Positions 41,592 to 49,914 of a stretch of 64,000 bases of DNA are shown in pieces (position 1 is the first letter of the stretch; each line of letters begins with the position of its first letter). Source of the DNA: JBEVJK01 sp963791325. Lineage in GTDB: Bacteria; Pseudomonadota; Alphaproteobacteria; Rhizobiales; Rhizobiaceae. A program made the position numbers and the translations under genes. Under the pieces are notes generated by a model, which was not told the origin of the DNA, searched no databases, and saw only the letters and a program-made list of their open reading frames with translations. The stretch lies in NCBI GenBank assembly GCA_963791325.1, contig CAWBRU010000023.1, positions 248,001 through 312,000 on the forward strand, in the 5' to 3' direction.

Positions 41592-41941
41592 CGCGGATCC
41601 CTCGACAAGCCCTTCCGGCCGAGCTCCTCCAGATAGGCCTGGAAGCGCTGCTCGCCGTCATGCGCGAGCGTGTGCAGATAGGCCCAGGTGAAGATCCCGG
41701 TGCCGTGGCCGTCGTCGAAGATGATGCGCACGGCATAGTTTCCGACCGGCTCGATCCGGGAGATGGCGACGTCGCGCTTACCCGGCACGGTCACCCGTTG
41801 CTCAGGCGAATGGCCTTGCACTTCCGCCGAGGGCGACAGCACCCGCAGCAGCTCGGCCGGCAACTTCGCCGGCGGATGGGCCGGATAGGAGACGGTCAAC
41901 AGCCTGCGGTCCTTGGCTACCCTCAATTCCGTCGGTGTCAT
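41588..41941 (-). CDS. DUF971 family protein (gamma-butyrobetaine hydroxylase-like N-terminal domain)
   Basis: A 117-residue protein with the pattern TELRVAKDRRLLTVSYP, LPAELLRVLSPSAEVQGH and NYAVRIIFDDGHGTGIFTWAYLH of DUF971/GBBH-like_N. The family is implicated in Fe-S cluster handling in some bacteria; its role here is unknown. It is the first gene of a two-gene unit with the flavin-binding protein. Confidence 0.85.
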   Translation of the reverse strand: MTPTELRVAKDRRLLTVSYPAHPPAKLPAELLRVLSPSAEVQGHSPEQRVTVPGKRDVAISRIEPVGNYAVRIIFDDGHGTGIFTWAYLHTLAHDGEQRFQAYLEELGRKGLSRDPR

Positions 41942-42035
41942 GTCGGCATCCTCGCCCGCTCGCTTACGCCGGATCGGCTGCGGGGGAAAGAGGCCTGCGC
42001 CGACCCGGCCGGGGCCGCGGTCGAATGGGGCCGGA

Positions 42036-42635
42036 TCACGGCCCGTTGACCAGCGCCAGGATCAAACTCTGGATGTTGCCGCCGTCGCGCATCTCGACCC
42101 GGTCGAACTCGCGGCTTCGCTCCCGCTGCGCCTCGGCCAGAGCCGCCAGCCGGCCGGTAAGCTCGACGCGAATCTTCTTGCAGCCGGGGTCATCGGCGAC
42201 AGCGAGGCCGACGCTCTGCGCCTCGATCGCCTTGACCATGTCGGTGATGAAGCCGCCATGCACGGCCTCGTGCCGGCGCAGGCCCGCCACGAAAGTCTGC
42301 CAGCTCGCCTGCACAGCGGACGGCAGCGGTCCGGCGGCGCGCGGCAGCGTGGTGACGATGGTCAGCTTGGGAACGGCCTTGGCGAGCACGCAGGAGCGGC
42401 CGCGCGGCTGGTAGCTGCGCGTCCAGGTGAGCTCGAAATTGGTGTGGGCGATCGTCCGCCGGTCGCCATCGATCTTCGGGCCGCGCGCGCCGATCGACTG
42501 GTAGAGCTCGGCGCCGGAGGTGCCCTCGACCGCATAGGTCTCCGTCCGCTCCCTTGCCGTCCAGCCGGCCTGCGCGGCGAGCGGCATGACCCCGCATGCC
42601 AGAACCAACCAGCTCGTCACCGCCGCACGCTGCAT
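42036..42635 (-). CDS. DUF922 family secreted Zn-dependent protease-like protein
   Basis: A 199-residue exported protein. Signal peptide MQRAAVTSWLVLACGVMPLAAQA precedes a DUF922 domain: TSGAELYQSIGARGP, then FELTWTRSYQPRG and the zinc-binding RHEAVHGGFITDM, where HEAVH supplies two ligands and a glutamate. The family is predicted, not shown, to be proteolytic. It is probably monocistronic. Confidence 0.82.
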   Translation of the reverse strand: MQRAAVTSWLVLACGVMPLAAQAGWTARERTETYAVEGTSGAELYQSIGARGPKIDGDRRTIAHTNFELTWTRSYQPRGRSCVLAKAVPKLTIVTTLPRAAGPLPSAVQASWQTFVAGLRRHEAVHGGFITDMVKAIEAQSVGLAVADDPGCKKIRVELTGRLAALAEAQRERSREFDRVEMRDGGNIQSLILALVNGP

Positions 42636-42751
42636 GTCGAACCCCCGGGCGCCGCATGATCCCTCATACCCGTCCCCGCCACGCGTGCAAGGTCTGCCAA
42701 GCCGGCGAGCTGTCCCGAGTTCACCGGTGCGGTCGGACGGGGACGACGGAG

Positions 42752-43201
42752 CTAAGGCTTGCCGCTATCTGCCAGGGCTGAGAAGCGGCTGGCATAATAT
42801 TCGGCGAGCGTGGCCAGCTCGGCTTGAAAGTTGGCGCATTGCGCATCGAGCGCCGCTTCGGCAGCGCCGAAGCGCATCGCCTCGCCGACCCTGGACATCT
42901 CCCAGGAAGCCGACCGGGCGAGCGCGCCGGCAAGCAGGATGAACCGTTCGGGGTCGCCGACCTGGTCGCCCAGCGCCAGCGCCGAACGCTCGGCACCGGG
43001 ATAGGCGGCCTGCATCCGCGTAGCGAATTCGCGGCCGAAGATGGCGAGACACTCCCGCGGCACCGGCGCTGCCACGACCGGCCCCGGCTGGGCTGCTGCG
43101 CCGGCAGCAAGGAGCACGACCGCCAGCACACCCCGAAACCGCCGCCGCAGCCGTGCCCGCCCAGCGCACAGCACTCCGGCGCCGCCCCCAGCCCCGGTCA
43201 T
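42752..43201 (-). CDS. Hypothetical secreted protein
   Basis: A 149-residue protein with an N-terminal basic stretch and hydrophobic segment (VLAVVLLAAGAAAQPGPVVAA) that looks like a signal peptide. The mature helical part contains two cysteines (PRECLAIFG and DAQCANFQ). The start codon overlaps the stop of the upstream zinc-ribbon-like gene. No family is recognised. Confidence 0.55.
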   Translation of the reverse strand: MTGAGGGAGVLCAGRARLRRRFRGVLAVVLLAAGAAAQPGPVVAAPVPRECLAIFGREFATRMQAAYPGAERSALALGDQVGDPERFILLAGALARSASWEMSRVGEAMRFGAAEAALDAQCANFQAELATLAEYYASRFSALADSGKP

Positions 43202-43419
43202 GCCTCGCTGAAGCGCCGGAGCCGGGCCTCGCGCACATCGGCGGCCTTGCGCCGATTGTAGTCGCGCTGTCGCGCTGTGATGCGCTCTCGATCGTCCTCA
43301 TAACGGCGATGCTCGCGTTCCGCCGCGCACGGGTCGGAGCAGACCATGGCGCGCGGATGCCGACGACTGATGTCGGCGCCGCAAATGACGCAGTTGCGAA
43401 AGATCAGGGACAGAGGCAT
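43198..43419 (-). CDS. Small Cys-containing (zinc-ribbon-like) protein
   Basis: A 73-residue protein from ATG 43419. CVICGADISRRHPRAMVCSDPC provides four or five cysteines in a CxxC-x14-CxxxC arrangement, followed by a very basic helix (EREHRRYEDDRERITARQRDYNRRKAADVREARLRR). This resembles small zinc-binding or nucleic-acid-binding proteins. A longer start at 43461 is possible. Its stop overlaps the next gene's start. Confidence 0.55.
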   Translation of the reverse strand: MPLSLIFRNCVICGADISRRHPRAMVCSDPCAAEREHRRYEDDRERITARQRDYNRRKAADVREARLRRFSEA

Positions 43420-43473
43420 CGACCGGTTTCTTCTCTTTATCGATTGCGAGCTGTGGCTCAACCGCAGTCGGTG

Positions 43474-43656
43474 TCAGGCAACGCGCTCGAGCCGTCGGTC
43501 GGTAGCTCGGTCTTGGCCGCGGCCGAACATGGCGATCAGATTGCGTGCTTCGTCGAGCGGAATGGCATTCTGCTCGGCGAACCGCTCGATCAGGACGCTC
43601 AGCGTCGGCGCCGTTGCGCCGTGCCGGCCGTATTCTTCAACCGATCCGTTGCTCAA
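43474..43656 (-). CDS. Possible small hypothetical protein
   Basis: A 60-residue frame beginning with TTG at 43656. The C-terminal half SVLIERFAEQNAIPLDEARNLIAMFG looks like an amphipathic two-helix fold, more protein-like than a random frame. The weak start and lack of known homologues make it uncertain. Confidence 0.3.
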   Translation of the reverse strand: MSNGSVEEYGRHGATAPTLSVLIERFAEQNAIPLDEARNLIAMFGRGQDRATDRRLERVA

Positions 43657-44071
43657 TTCAGCACCCGCCTTCCTTGTATCGCCATGCCCGGCCGATTCTC
43701 GCCGTGGCGACCAGGCTCAAAATCCGGACCGCCCCGCTTCGTTCCCGGCGCAGGACCAAAGCAATTTGGCCGCGGCCCACAGTCTTTCGGATACCGGGAC
43801 TTTCGGCAGGAGTTCGTCAGACTTTAGTCCGAGGCCGGCGCGGCAAAGACTCGATCGAGGCTTTTCACAGGATTCCGAGAAGCGAATCACAGCCCTAAGA
43901 GATCAGCGTGCCGGTGCGCAGCGCCGAATTGCCAATCTGCCCGCCTTGAATGATTTCATCTCTACAAATTCACCCGACGCCCGGCTGAAATTTTGGCCGG
44001 CGCCGGGAACCGTTGGCGCAGGAAGTTGGTTGATTGCTGTCCAAATCGTGGGTCGCCAGCGGAGATCGGTC
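43657..44071. other. Intergenic region, about 415 bp
   Basis: No gene is supported. It lies upstream of the plus-strand flavin-binding gene at 44072 and should contain its promoter, but no hexamer pair stands out. Confidence 0.35.
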
Positions 44072-44500
44072 ATGACGCTTACCGTCAAAGAATTGTCCAG
44101 CAAGATGAGCGATATCGACTTCTGCATGCTCTCGACTAAAAACCAGGGCTCGCTCGCCAGCCGGCCGATGAGCAACAATGGCGACGTCGAATATGACGGC
44201 GATTCCTGGTTCTTCAGCTATGAGGACAGCGGCAAGGTGAGGCAGATCGAGCACGACAGCAACGTGTCGCTGACCTTTACCGCCGGCAAGGGGCTGCTGG
44301 GGTCACCCGGCATCTTCATCTCGATCGAGGGCGAGGCGGAACTCGTGCGCGATCGCAACGCGTTCGCCGAGCATTGGACCCGTGATCTCGAGATGTGGTT
44401 CCCCGACGGGATCGACACGCCGGGCATCGTGCTCATCAAGGCGCATGCCAACTCTATCAAATACTGGGACGGCGAGGAGCAGGGCGAGATCGCCGTCTGA
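44072..44500 (+). CDS. Pyridoxamine 5'-phosphate oxidase family protein (general stress protein 26-like)
   Basis: A 142-residue FMN-binding split barrel: DIDFCMLSTKNQGSLASRPM, then DSWFFSYEDSGKVRQIEHDSNVSLTF and an acidic C-terminus. Members bind flavin and are induced in stress in other bacteria; the reaction is unknown. GGAG lies upstream of ATG 44072; the longer frame upstream is not protein-like. Confidence 0.85.
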   Translation: MTLTVKELSSKMSDIDFCMLSTKNQGSLASRPMSNNGDVEYDGDSWFFSYEDSGKVRQIEHDSNVSLTFTAGKGLLGSPGIFISIEGEAELVRDRNAFAEHWTRDLEMWFPDGIDTPGIVLIKAHANSIKYWDGEEQGEIAV

Positions 44501-44615
44501 CCACCGGGTTTTCTGCTGCAGTCGTCGAAGGCAGCGCAGCTGGCCCGGAGCGGCCCACGCAAGAAGATGTGCGTGGACCGCCCCGGGCCATTTCGATTTC
44601 GGCTCATCTGCCCGC

Positions 44616-45023
44616 TTAGGGCTCCCGGCGCGTATAGATGATCAGCACGACGGCGCCGTCCTGCGAGCCGGACGTGTGCGCCGCGTCAGGTGCCCGGCAG
44701 CAATAGTCGCCCGCGCGCAAGGTTCCTTGCTGGTCGTAGAACGAGCCTTCGAGGACATAGATCTGCTCGAACTCGCCCGGATGCGTATGGCTGCCGGCAA
44801 AGGCGCCGGCATCGACCTTCATCAGCATCGTCTTCTCGCCGCGGGCGGTGTCTTCATAGAGCGGCTTGATCCAGAACCCTTGAGCGTCGGTCGGCTGCCA
44901 GTCGGCCGGAGCGGAGGAGAAGTAGCGCGAGCCGCTGACGGGCGCACTGATGGCCTGGCCGCGGCCTTCTCCTCCCCCGCCGATGGTCCAGGACGTTGCG
45001 TTGCGCTTGGCTGCTGGGCTCAT
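44616..45023 (-). CDS. Cupin domain protein (ChrR-like)
   Basis: A 135-residue single cupin. The metal-binding motif GSHTHPGEFEQIYVLEG contains the two histidines and glutamate of cupin motif 1, and PDAAHTSGSQ supplies motif 2. It resembles the cupin half of ChrR anti-sigma factors but has no zinc-binding N-terminal domain, so a regulatory role is not implied. GGAGG precedes ATG 45023. It is divergent from the cyo operon. Confidence 0.82.
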   Translation of the reverse strand: MSPAAKRNATSWTIGGGGEGRGQAISAPVSGSRYFSSAPADWQPTDAQGFWIKPLYEDTARGEKTMLMKVDAGAFAGSHTHPGEFEQIYVLEGSFYDQQGTLRAGDYCCRAPDAAHTSGSQDGAVVLIIYTRREP

Positions 45024-45263
45024 CGGTACCTCCGCTGATCGAGTCCGCTCAGGAAACAGGCGAGATGTCGTAAAATCATCCTCGCGTTTCGGGGCGGCAT
45101 AGTTCTTCACGTTCGGGGTCACCTGGCAAGAGAAGGCTGCCGGAAAGGCCGCAAACCGGAGATCGGACCCCCGAGGCGGCACAGCCGAGCGGGTCCCGCC
45201 ACGCGTGTCGTCCGCGCCACGCTTGCCGAACCCCCCTTCACTGTGGAAACTGAACCTTCGACG

Positions 45264-46094
45264 ATGAGGGGTCTCGACATGCAGGGCGTACTCGACCCTC
45301 AAGGGCCGATCGGTCAGGCCGAGCTGGTCATCCTGTTCGACGCCTTGGCCATCATGCTGGCCGTGATCGTGCCGGTGATCGTGCTGACGCTCGCCTTCGC
45401 CTGGTGGTTCCGCGAAGGCAATTCCCGCGCCCGGCGGCTGCCGGATTGGAGCTACTCCGGCCGGATCGAGATGATCGTCTGGTCGATCCCGGCCTTGGTC
45501 GTGCTGTTTCTCGGCGGCATCGGCTGGATCAGCGCCCATCGCCTCGACCCGAAAGCGCCGATCGCCTCGCAAGCCGAGCCGATCGCCGTCGAGGTGGTGT
45601 CGCTCGACTGGAAATGGCTGTTCATCTATCCGGCCGAAGGCATCGCCAGCGTCAACCGCCTCGTCGTCCCGGCCGGCCAGCCGATCCGCTTCCGGCTGAC
45701 CTCCGGCACCGTGATGAACAGCTTTTTCGTTCCGCAGCTCGGCAGCCAGATCTACACCATGGCGACGATGACCACCCAGCTCAATCTGCAGGCCGACCGC
45801 CCCGGCAGCTTTGCCGGCCTCTCGGCTCAATTCAGCGGCGACGGTTTCTCGGACATGCGCTTCACCGTCGATGCGGTCGATCAGGGCGGCTTCCGCAACT
45901 TCGTCACCGAGGCGCGCAGCACGGGCCAGCCGCTCGACGCGGACGCCTACCAGTCTCTGGCGCGGCCGGGCGTCGTCGCCCAGCCGCTCACCTTCGCCGC
46001 GGTCGAGCCCGGCCTGTTCGACCGCATCGCCGCCGATCCGGACGGCAGCGCGGCTGATCCGGCAGGCAGTGCCGCCGCCCATGGAGGCCACTAA
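45264..46094 (+). CDS. cyoA: Cytochrome o ubiquinol oxidase subunit II
   Basis: About 276 residues with two membrane helices (LVILFDALAIMLAVIVPVIV and IVWSIPALVVLFLGG) and the periplasmic cupredoxin-like domain (VVSLDWKWLFIYPAEGIASV, then NSFFVPQLGSQIYTMATM). The CuA cysteines of cytochrome c oxidases are absent, which marks a quinol oxidase. E. coli CyoA is a lipoprotein; no lipobox is visible here. Start choices are GTG 45243, ATG 45264 and ATG 45279; the last has a GGGG upstream and begins MQGVLDPQGPIG, close to the mature E. coli N-terminus. Confidence 0.92.
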   Translation: MRGLDMQGVLDPQGPIGQAELVILFDALAIMLAVIVPVIVLTLAFAWWFREGNSRARRLPDWSYSGRIEMIVWSIPALVVLFLGGIGWISAHRLDPKAPIASQAEPIAVEVVSLDWKWLFIYPAEGIASVNRLVVPAGQPIRFRLTSGTVMNSFFVPQLGSQIYTMATMTTQLNLQADRPGSFAGLSAQFSGDGFSDMRFTVDAVDQGGFRNFVTEARSTGQPLDADAYQSLARPGVVAQPLTFAAVEPGLFDRIAADPDGSAADPAGSAAAHGGH

Positions 46095-46096
46095 CC

Positions 46097-48034
46097 ATGT
46101 TCGGCCAGCTCACCTTCGACTCCATCCCCTGGGACCAGCCGATCCCGCTGGTGGCCGCGGCCGTCGTCGGCCTGATCCTCTTCGGCATCCTGCTCTACAC
46201 GGCGCTCAAGGGCTGGTGGCCCTATCTGTGGCGCGACTGGGTGACCAGCGCCGACCACAAGCGCATCGGCGCGATGTATGTGCTGCTTGCCATCGTCATG
46301 CTTGTGCGCGGCTTCAGCGATGCCATCATGATGCGCTCGCAGCTGGCGCTCGCCGCCGGCGGCGCGCAAGGCTACCTGCCGCCGGAGCACTACAACCAGA
46401 TCTTCTCCGCCCACGGCACGATCATGATCTTCTTCGTCGCCATGCCGTTCATGGTCGGGCTGATGAACTTCGCGCTGCCGCTGCAGCTCGGCGTGCGCGA
46501 TGTGGCGTTTCCCGTGCTCAACTCGGTCAGCTTCTGGCTGACGGCCTCGGGCGCGCTGCTGGTCAACGTCTCGCTGGTCATCGGCGAGTTCGCGCGCACC
46601 GGCTGGCTGGTCTATCCGCCGCTGTCGGAGCGCCCGTTTTCGCCGGGCGTCGGCGTCGACTACTATCTCTGGGCACTGCAGATCGCCGGTGTCGGCACGC
46701 TGATGTCGGGCATCAATCTGACCACCACGATCCTTAAGCTGCGGGCGCCCGGCATGGGCTATATGCGCATGCCGATCTTCTGCTGGACGGCGCTTGCCTC
46801 CAACCTGTTGATCATCGCCGCCTTCCCGATTCTGACGGCGACCTTGGCGATGCTCATCCTCGACCGCTATCTCGACTTCCACTTCTTCACCAATGCTGCC
46901 GGCGGCAACGCCATGATGTATGTCAATCTGATCTGGGCGTGGGGCCACCCGGAGGTCTACATCCTCATCCTGCCGGCGTTCGGCATCTTCTCCGAGGTCA
47001 TCGCCACCTTCTCCGGCAAGCCGCTGTTCGGCTACCGCTCGATGGTCGCCGCCACCATGGGCATCTGCGTGCTGTCGTTCCTCGTCTGGCTCCATCACTT
47101 CTTCACCATGGGCGCCAGCGCCAGCGTCAACGGCTTCTTCGGCGTGATGACCATGATCATCGCCGTGCCGACCGGGGTCAAAGTGTTCAACTGGCTGTTC
47201 ACCCTCTATGGCGGCTCGATCCGTTTTACCGCCGCCGTCCATTGGACGCTCGGTTTCATCGTCACCTTCGTCATCGGCGGCATGACCGGGGTGCTGATGG
47301 CCATCCCGCCGGTCGATTTCGTGCTCCACAACAGCCTCTTCCTCGTCGCCCATTTCCACAATGTGGTGATCGGCGGGGTGCTGTTCGGGGCCTTCGCCGG
47401 CTACACCTACTGGTTCCCCAAGGCATTCGGCTTCACCCTCGACGAAAAGCTCGGCAAGGCGGCATTCTGGTGCTGGTTCTTCGGTTTCTATCTCGCCTTC
47501 ATGCCGCTCTATGCGCTCGGCTTGATGGGGGCGACGCGCCGCATGCAGCACTATGACGACACCGGCTGGCAGCCGTTGATGATCGTCGCCTTCGCCGGCG
47601 CACTGCTCATCCTGGCCGGCATCGTTCTGATCCTGGCGCAGCTCGCCGTCAGCATCAGGACGCGCCAGGCGCGCCGCGACCCGACCGGTGATCCGTGGAA
47701 CGGGCGCACGCTCGAATGGTCGACCACCTCGCCGCCGCCGCCCTACAATTTCGCCGTGCTCCCGGCGGTCGACGGCATCGATGCCTTCTGGACGGCCAAG
47801 CGCCATGGCGCGCCGCGCCCGCCTGTTCGGGCCGAGCCGATCGAGATGCCGCGCAACAGCCCGGCGGGCTTCATCATCGCGTTCTTCGCCACCGCCTTCG
47901 GCTTTGCCATGATCTGGCATATCTGGTGGCTGGCGGGGGCCGGCTTGCTCGGTGTGCTCGCCGTGGCGCTGACCCGCGCCTGGCAGACCGAGACCAAGCG
48001 CGACATCGAACCCATAGCGGAGGGCGCCCGCTGA
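46097..48034 (+). CDS. cyoB: Cytochrome o ubiquinol oxidase subunit I
   Basis: The 645-residue catalytic subunit of the proton-pumping bo3 quinol oxidase, carrying haem b, haem o3 and CuB. The CuB/active-site motif WAWGHPEVYILILP, the paired histidines in VWLHHFFTMG and the haem ligands in VAHFHNVVIGG are all present, with about fifteen hydrophobic segments. It starts two bases after the cyoA stop and overlaps cyoC by one base. Confidence 0.96.
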   Translation: MFGQLTFDSIPWDQPIPLVAAAVVGLILFGILLYTALKGWWPYLWRDWVTSADHKRIGAMYVLLAIVMLVRGFSDAIMMRSQLALAAGGAQGYLPPEHYNQIFSAHGTIMIFFVAMPFMVGLMNFALPLQLGVRDVAFPVLNSVSFWLTASGALLVNVSLVIGEFARTGWLVYPPLSERPFSPGVGVDYYLWALQIAGVGTLMSGINLTTTILKLRAPGMGYMRMPIFCWTALASNLLIIAAFPILTATLAMLILDRYLDFHFFTNAAGGNAMMYVNLIWAWGHPEVYILILPAFGIFSEVIATFSGKPLFGYRSMVAATMGICVLSFLVWLHHFFTMGASASVNGFFGVMTMIIAVPTGVKVFNWLFTLYGGSIRFTAAVHWTLGFIVTFVIGGMTGVLMAIPPVDFVLHNSLFLVAHFHNVVIGGVLFGAFAGYTYWFPKAFGFTLDEKLGKAAFWCWFFGFYLAFMPLYALGLMGATRRMQHYDDTGWQPLMIVAFAGALLILAGIVLILAQLAVSIRTRQARRDPTGDPWNGRTLEWSTTSPPPPYNFAVLPAVDGIDAFWTAKRHGAPRPPVRAEPIEMPRNSPAGFIIAFFATAFGFAMIWHIWWLAGAGLLGVLAVALTRAWQTETKRDIEPIAEGAR

Positions 48035-48651
48035 TGGACGCCGCCGATCCCGCCCGGGCCGAAGAGGTACCCCTGTCGCTGCGCGGCCCGGCGCCGGTCA
48101 GGGTCGTCGTCGCCTATGGCTTCTGGCTGTTTCTGCTCTCCGATATCGTCGTCTTCTCGGGCTTCTTCGCCGCCTTTGCGGTGCTCTCCCACGCCACTGC
48201 CGGGGGGCCGGGCGGCGCCGAATTGTTCGACCGCGGCCGCGTGCTGGCCGAGACGGCGCTGCTGCTTCTGTCGAGCTTCACCTGCGGCCTGTTCTCGCTC
48301 GCCGCGGCCCGCGACGATCGCCGTTCCGTCTATCTGTGGGCGGGGGTGACGGTGCTGCTCGGGGCAGGTTTCCTGGCGCTCGAGGTCAGCGAGTTCGCCG
48401 GCATGATCGCCGCCGGCAACGGGCCCTCGCGCAGCGCCTTTCTGTCGGCCTTCTTCGCGCTCGTCGGGGCGCATGGGCTGCACGTCACGGCCGGCTCACT
48501 GTGGTTTCTGGTCATGCTGGCGCAAGTCGCCACGCTCGGCCTGATCCCGATGGTGCGGCGCCGGCTGCTCTGCCTCAGCCTGTTCTGGCACGCGCTCGAC
48601 ATCGTCTGGGTCGGCGTCTTCACCATCGTCTATCTGGGAGCCGGCCGATGA
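48034..48651 (+). CDS. cyoC: Cytochrome o ubiquinol oxidase subunit III
   Basis: A 205-residue membrane protein with five hydrophobic helices. The start is followed by YGFWLFLLSDIVVFSGFFAAF, and FFALVGAHGLHVTAGSLWFL and FWHALDIVWVGVFTIVYL mark the heme-copper oxidase subunit III family. It is coupled on both sides by overlapping start and stop codons. Confidence 0.94.
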   Translation: MDAADPARAEEVPLSLRGPAPVRVVVAYGFWLFLLSDIVVFSGFFAAFAVLSHATAGGPGGAELFDRGRVLAETALLLLSSFTCGLFSLAAARDDRRSVYLWAGVTVLLGAGFLALEVSEFAGMIAAGNGPSRSAFLSAFFALVGAHGLHVTAGSLWFLVMLAQVATLGLIPMVRRRLLCLSLFWHALDIVWVGVFTIVYLGAGR

Positions 48652-49023
48652 GTTCCGCGAGAACCTGCCGAAAACGAAGTTCCCGGCGACTCCGAGCGCC
48701 GCGAGAGCGGTGTCTCGAGCCTCTTGATGGGGCTCGGTTTCTCCGTGGTGCTGACGCTGGCCTCGTTCTGGGCGGCCTCGACCGGTCTGATCTACGGACC
48801 GGGCGTGCCGCTCCTGCTCGGCGTGCTGGCGATCGCGCAGATGGGCGTCCATCTGGTGTTCTTCTTTCACCTCTCGAGCGCGCCCGATCAGACCAACAAC
48901 TTCCTCGCTTTGGCCTTCGGCATCATGGTGGTCGGCCTGGTCGTCTTCGGCTCGATGGTGATCATCTCCGACCTCAACGACAACATGATGGCCTCTCCCC
49001 CGCCGATGAATATGCAGCCTTAA
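48648..49023 (+). pseudogene. cyoD: Cytochrome o ubiquinol oxidase subunit IV (frameshifted)
   Basis: The fourth oxidase subunit, with three membrane helices (LLMGLGFSVVLTLASFWAAS, LLLGVLAIAQMGVHLVFFFH, LAFGIMVVGLVVFGSMVI). The ATG at 48648 overlaps the cyoC stop, but the reading must move from that frame into the next at about 48660 to give MSSA..EPAENEVPGDSERRES and the helices. One extra base explains it. All other cyo genes are intact, so a sequencing error is at least as likely as a mutation. TTG 48724 could give a shorter intact protein. Confidence 0.85.
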
Positions 49024-49119
49024 GCGTGGCAGATAAGCGCCTGTCGCTGCTTGGTTTTTTGATGTGGAGGGCACCCCATGGAGCGGCGAGCCGCGGCTGC
49101 GCTGGCAGGGTGAGACCGC

Positions 49120-49194
49120 TGGTGCCCCCGGACGGAATTGAACCGCCGACCTTCGGTTTACAAAGCCGCCGCTCTACGGCTGAGCTGTTTCGGC
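49120..49194 (-). tRNA. tRNA-Thr(TGT)-like sequence with degenerate 5' half; candidate attL
   Basis: Read on the minus strand, the 3' half is that of a normal tRNA: anticodon loop TTTGTAA (anticodon TGT), T-arm, acceptor strand CGGGGGC, discriminator A and CCA. The 5' half is abnormal. Only three of seven acceptor positions pair, the D-loop is one base short and position 31 does not pair with 39. A tRNA 3' fragment like this is left when an element integrates into a tRNA gene. Accessory genes start directly to its right, and the intact tRNA would then lie beyond the window. It could instead be a decayed tRNA gene. Confidence 0.65.
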
Positions 49195-49409
49195 CCAACA
49201 ACCTAAAAACGTTGGAGCTTTAGCTGCCATCACCACTCCCTGATTGGGAGCAGATTGGCGTTTTGCAGCAGGTTTGCAGCAGAAATTGCGGACATTTATT
49301 CGCCCGCGACGCCCCGATCAAATGTCCGCATTTTCTATTTTATGTCAGCTATGCAGCTGATTTCCATTGCCTATCATAGCTAGCCATTGTTTCGCAGAGG
49401 ACCCCCTCA

Positions 49410-49649
49410 ATGGACATCTCATTGGCCGAGCAAATCGCCGCTCGCTCGGCGATCGCGGCCGCCTCCGACGACCTGCTGCTCACCCGCGACGAGCTTGCCA
49501 TCGTGCTCGGCATGTCGCCTGGCGGCGTCACCAACGCCGTCACCCAGGGCCGTCTGCCGACCCCGGTTCGCCTGTTCACGATGTCGCCGCGTTGGCGCCT
49601 CGGCGACATTCGCGCCTTCATCAAGTCGCGTGTGGTGGTGGCGTCGTGA
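49410..49649 (+). CDS. Excisionase/AlpA-like HTH protein
   Basis: A 79-residue DNA-binding protein. The segment LLLTRDELAIVLGMSPGGVTNAVTQG is a winged-helix/HTH of the excisionase type, followed by RWRLGDIRAFIKS. Such proteins control excision of integrative elements. GAGG precedes ATG 49410. It is the first gene inside the putative att site; no integrase is seen in the window, so it may be at the far end of the element. Confidence 0.7.
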   Translation: MDISLAEQIAARSAIAAASDDLLLTRDELAIVLGMSPGGVTNAVTQGRLPTPVRLFTMSPRWRLGDIRAFIKSRVVVAS

Positions 49650-49852
49650 CCCTGCTCGCCGCGGATCCTGGTCTGAACAACGGCTTCGCCATCCACGACG
49701 AACGAGGGCGACCTGCTAATTGCCTCGGAGTTCCCGCAGCTCGGCGACGGCGCCGGCAAGCGGCTCGCCCTAGCGAACCTCAACGACGCGTCGTCTGCCA
49801 GTTCAAGGTCAACCAGGTGGCCCAAGCCCTGCCCTGCGGTGACTTCACCTAG
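49646..49852 (+). pseudogene. RuvC-like resolvase remnant
   Basis: It begins with GTG 49646 overlapping the previous stop. TLLAADPGLNNGFAIHD is the first RuvC/RNase H-fold strand with its catalytic aspartate. One extra base at about 49703 moves the continuation (EGDLLIASEFPQLGDGAGKR, then LALANLNDA) into another frame, and the gene ends about 60 codons in, without the other catalytic residues. Phage and plasmid RuvC-like nucleases usually exceed 150 residues, so this is a broken remnant. Confidence 0.55.
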
Positions 49853-49914
49853 AAGCGCCGGTAGTTCGATTTTCTGCGTTTCGTGACCGAGCACGTCGAC
49901 TGCCCTCGACCTGA

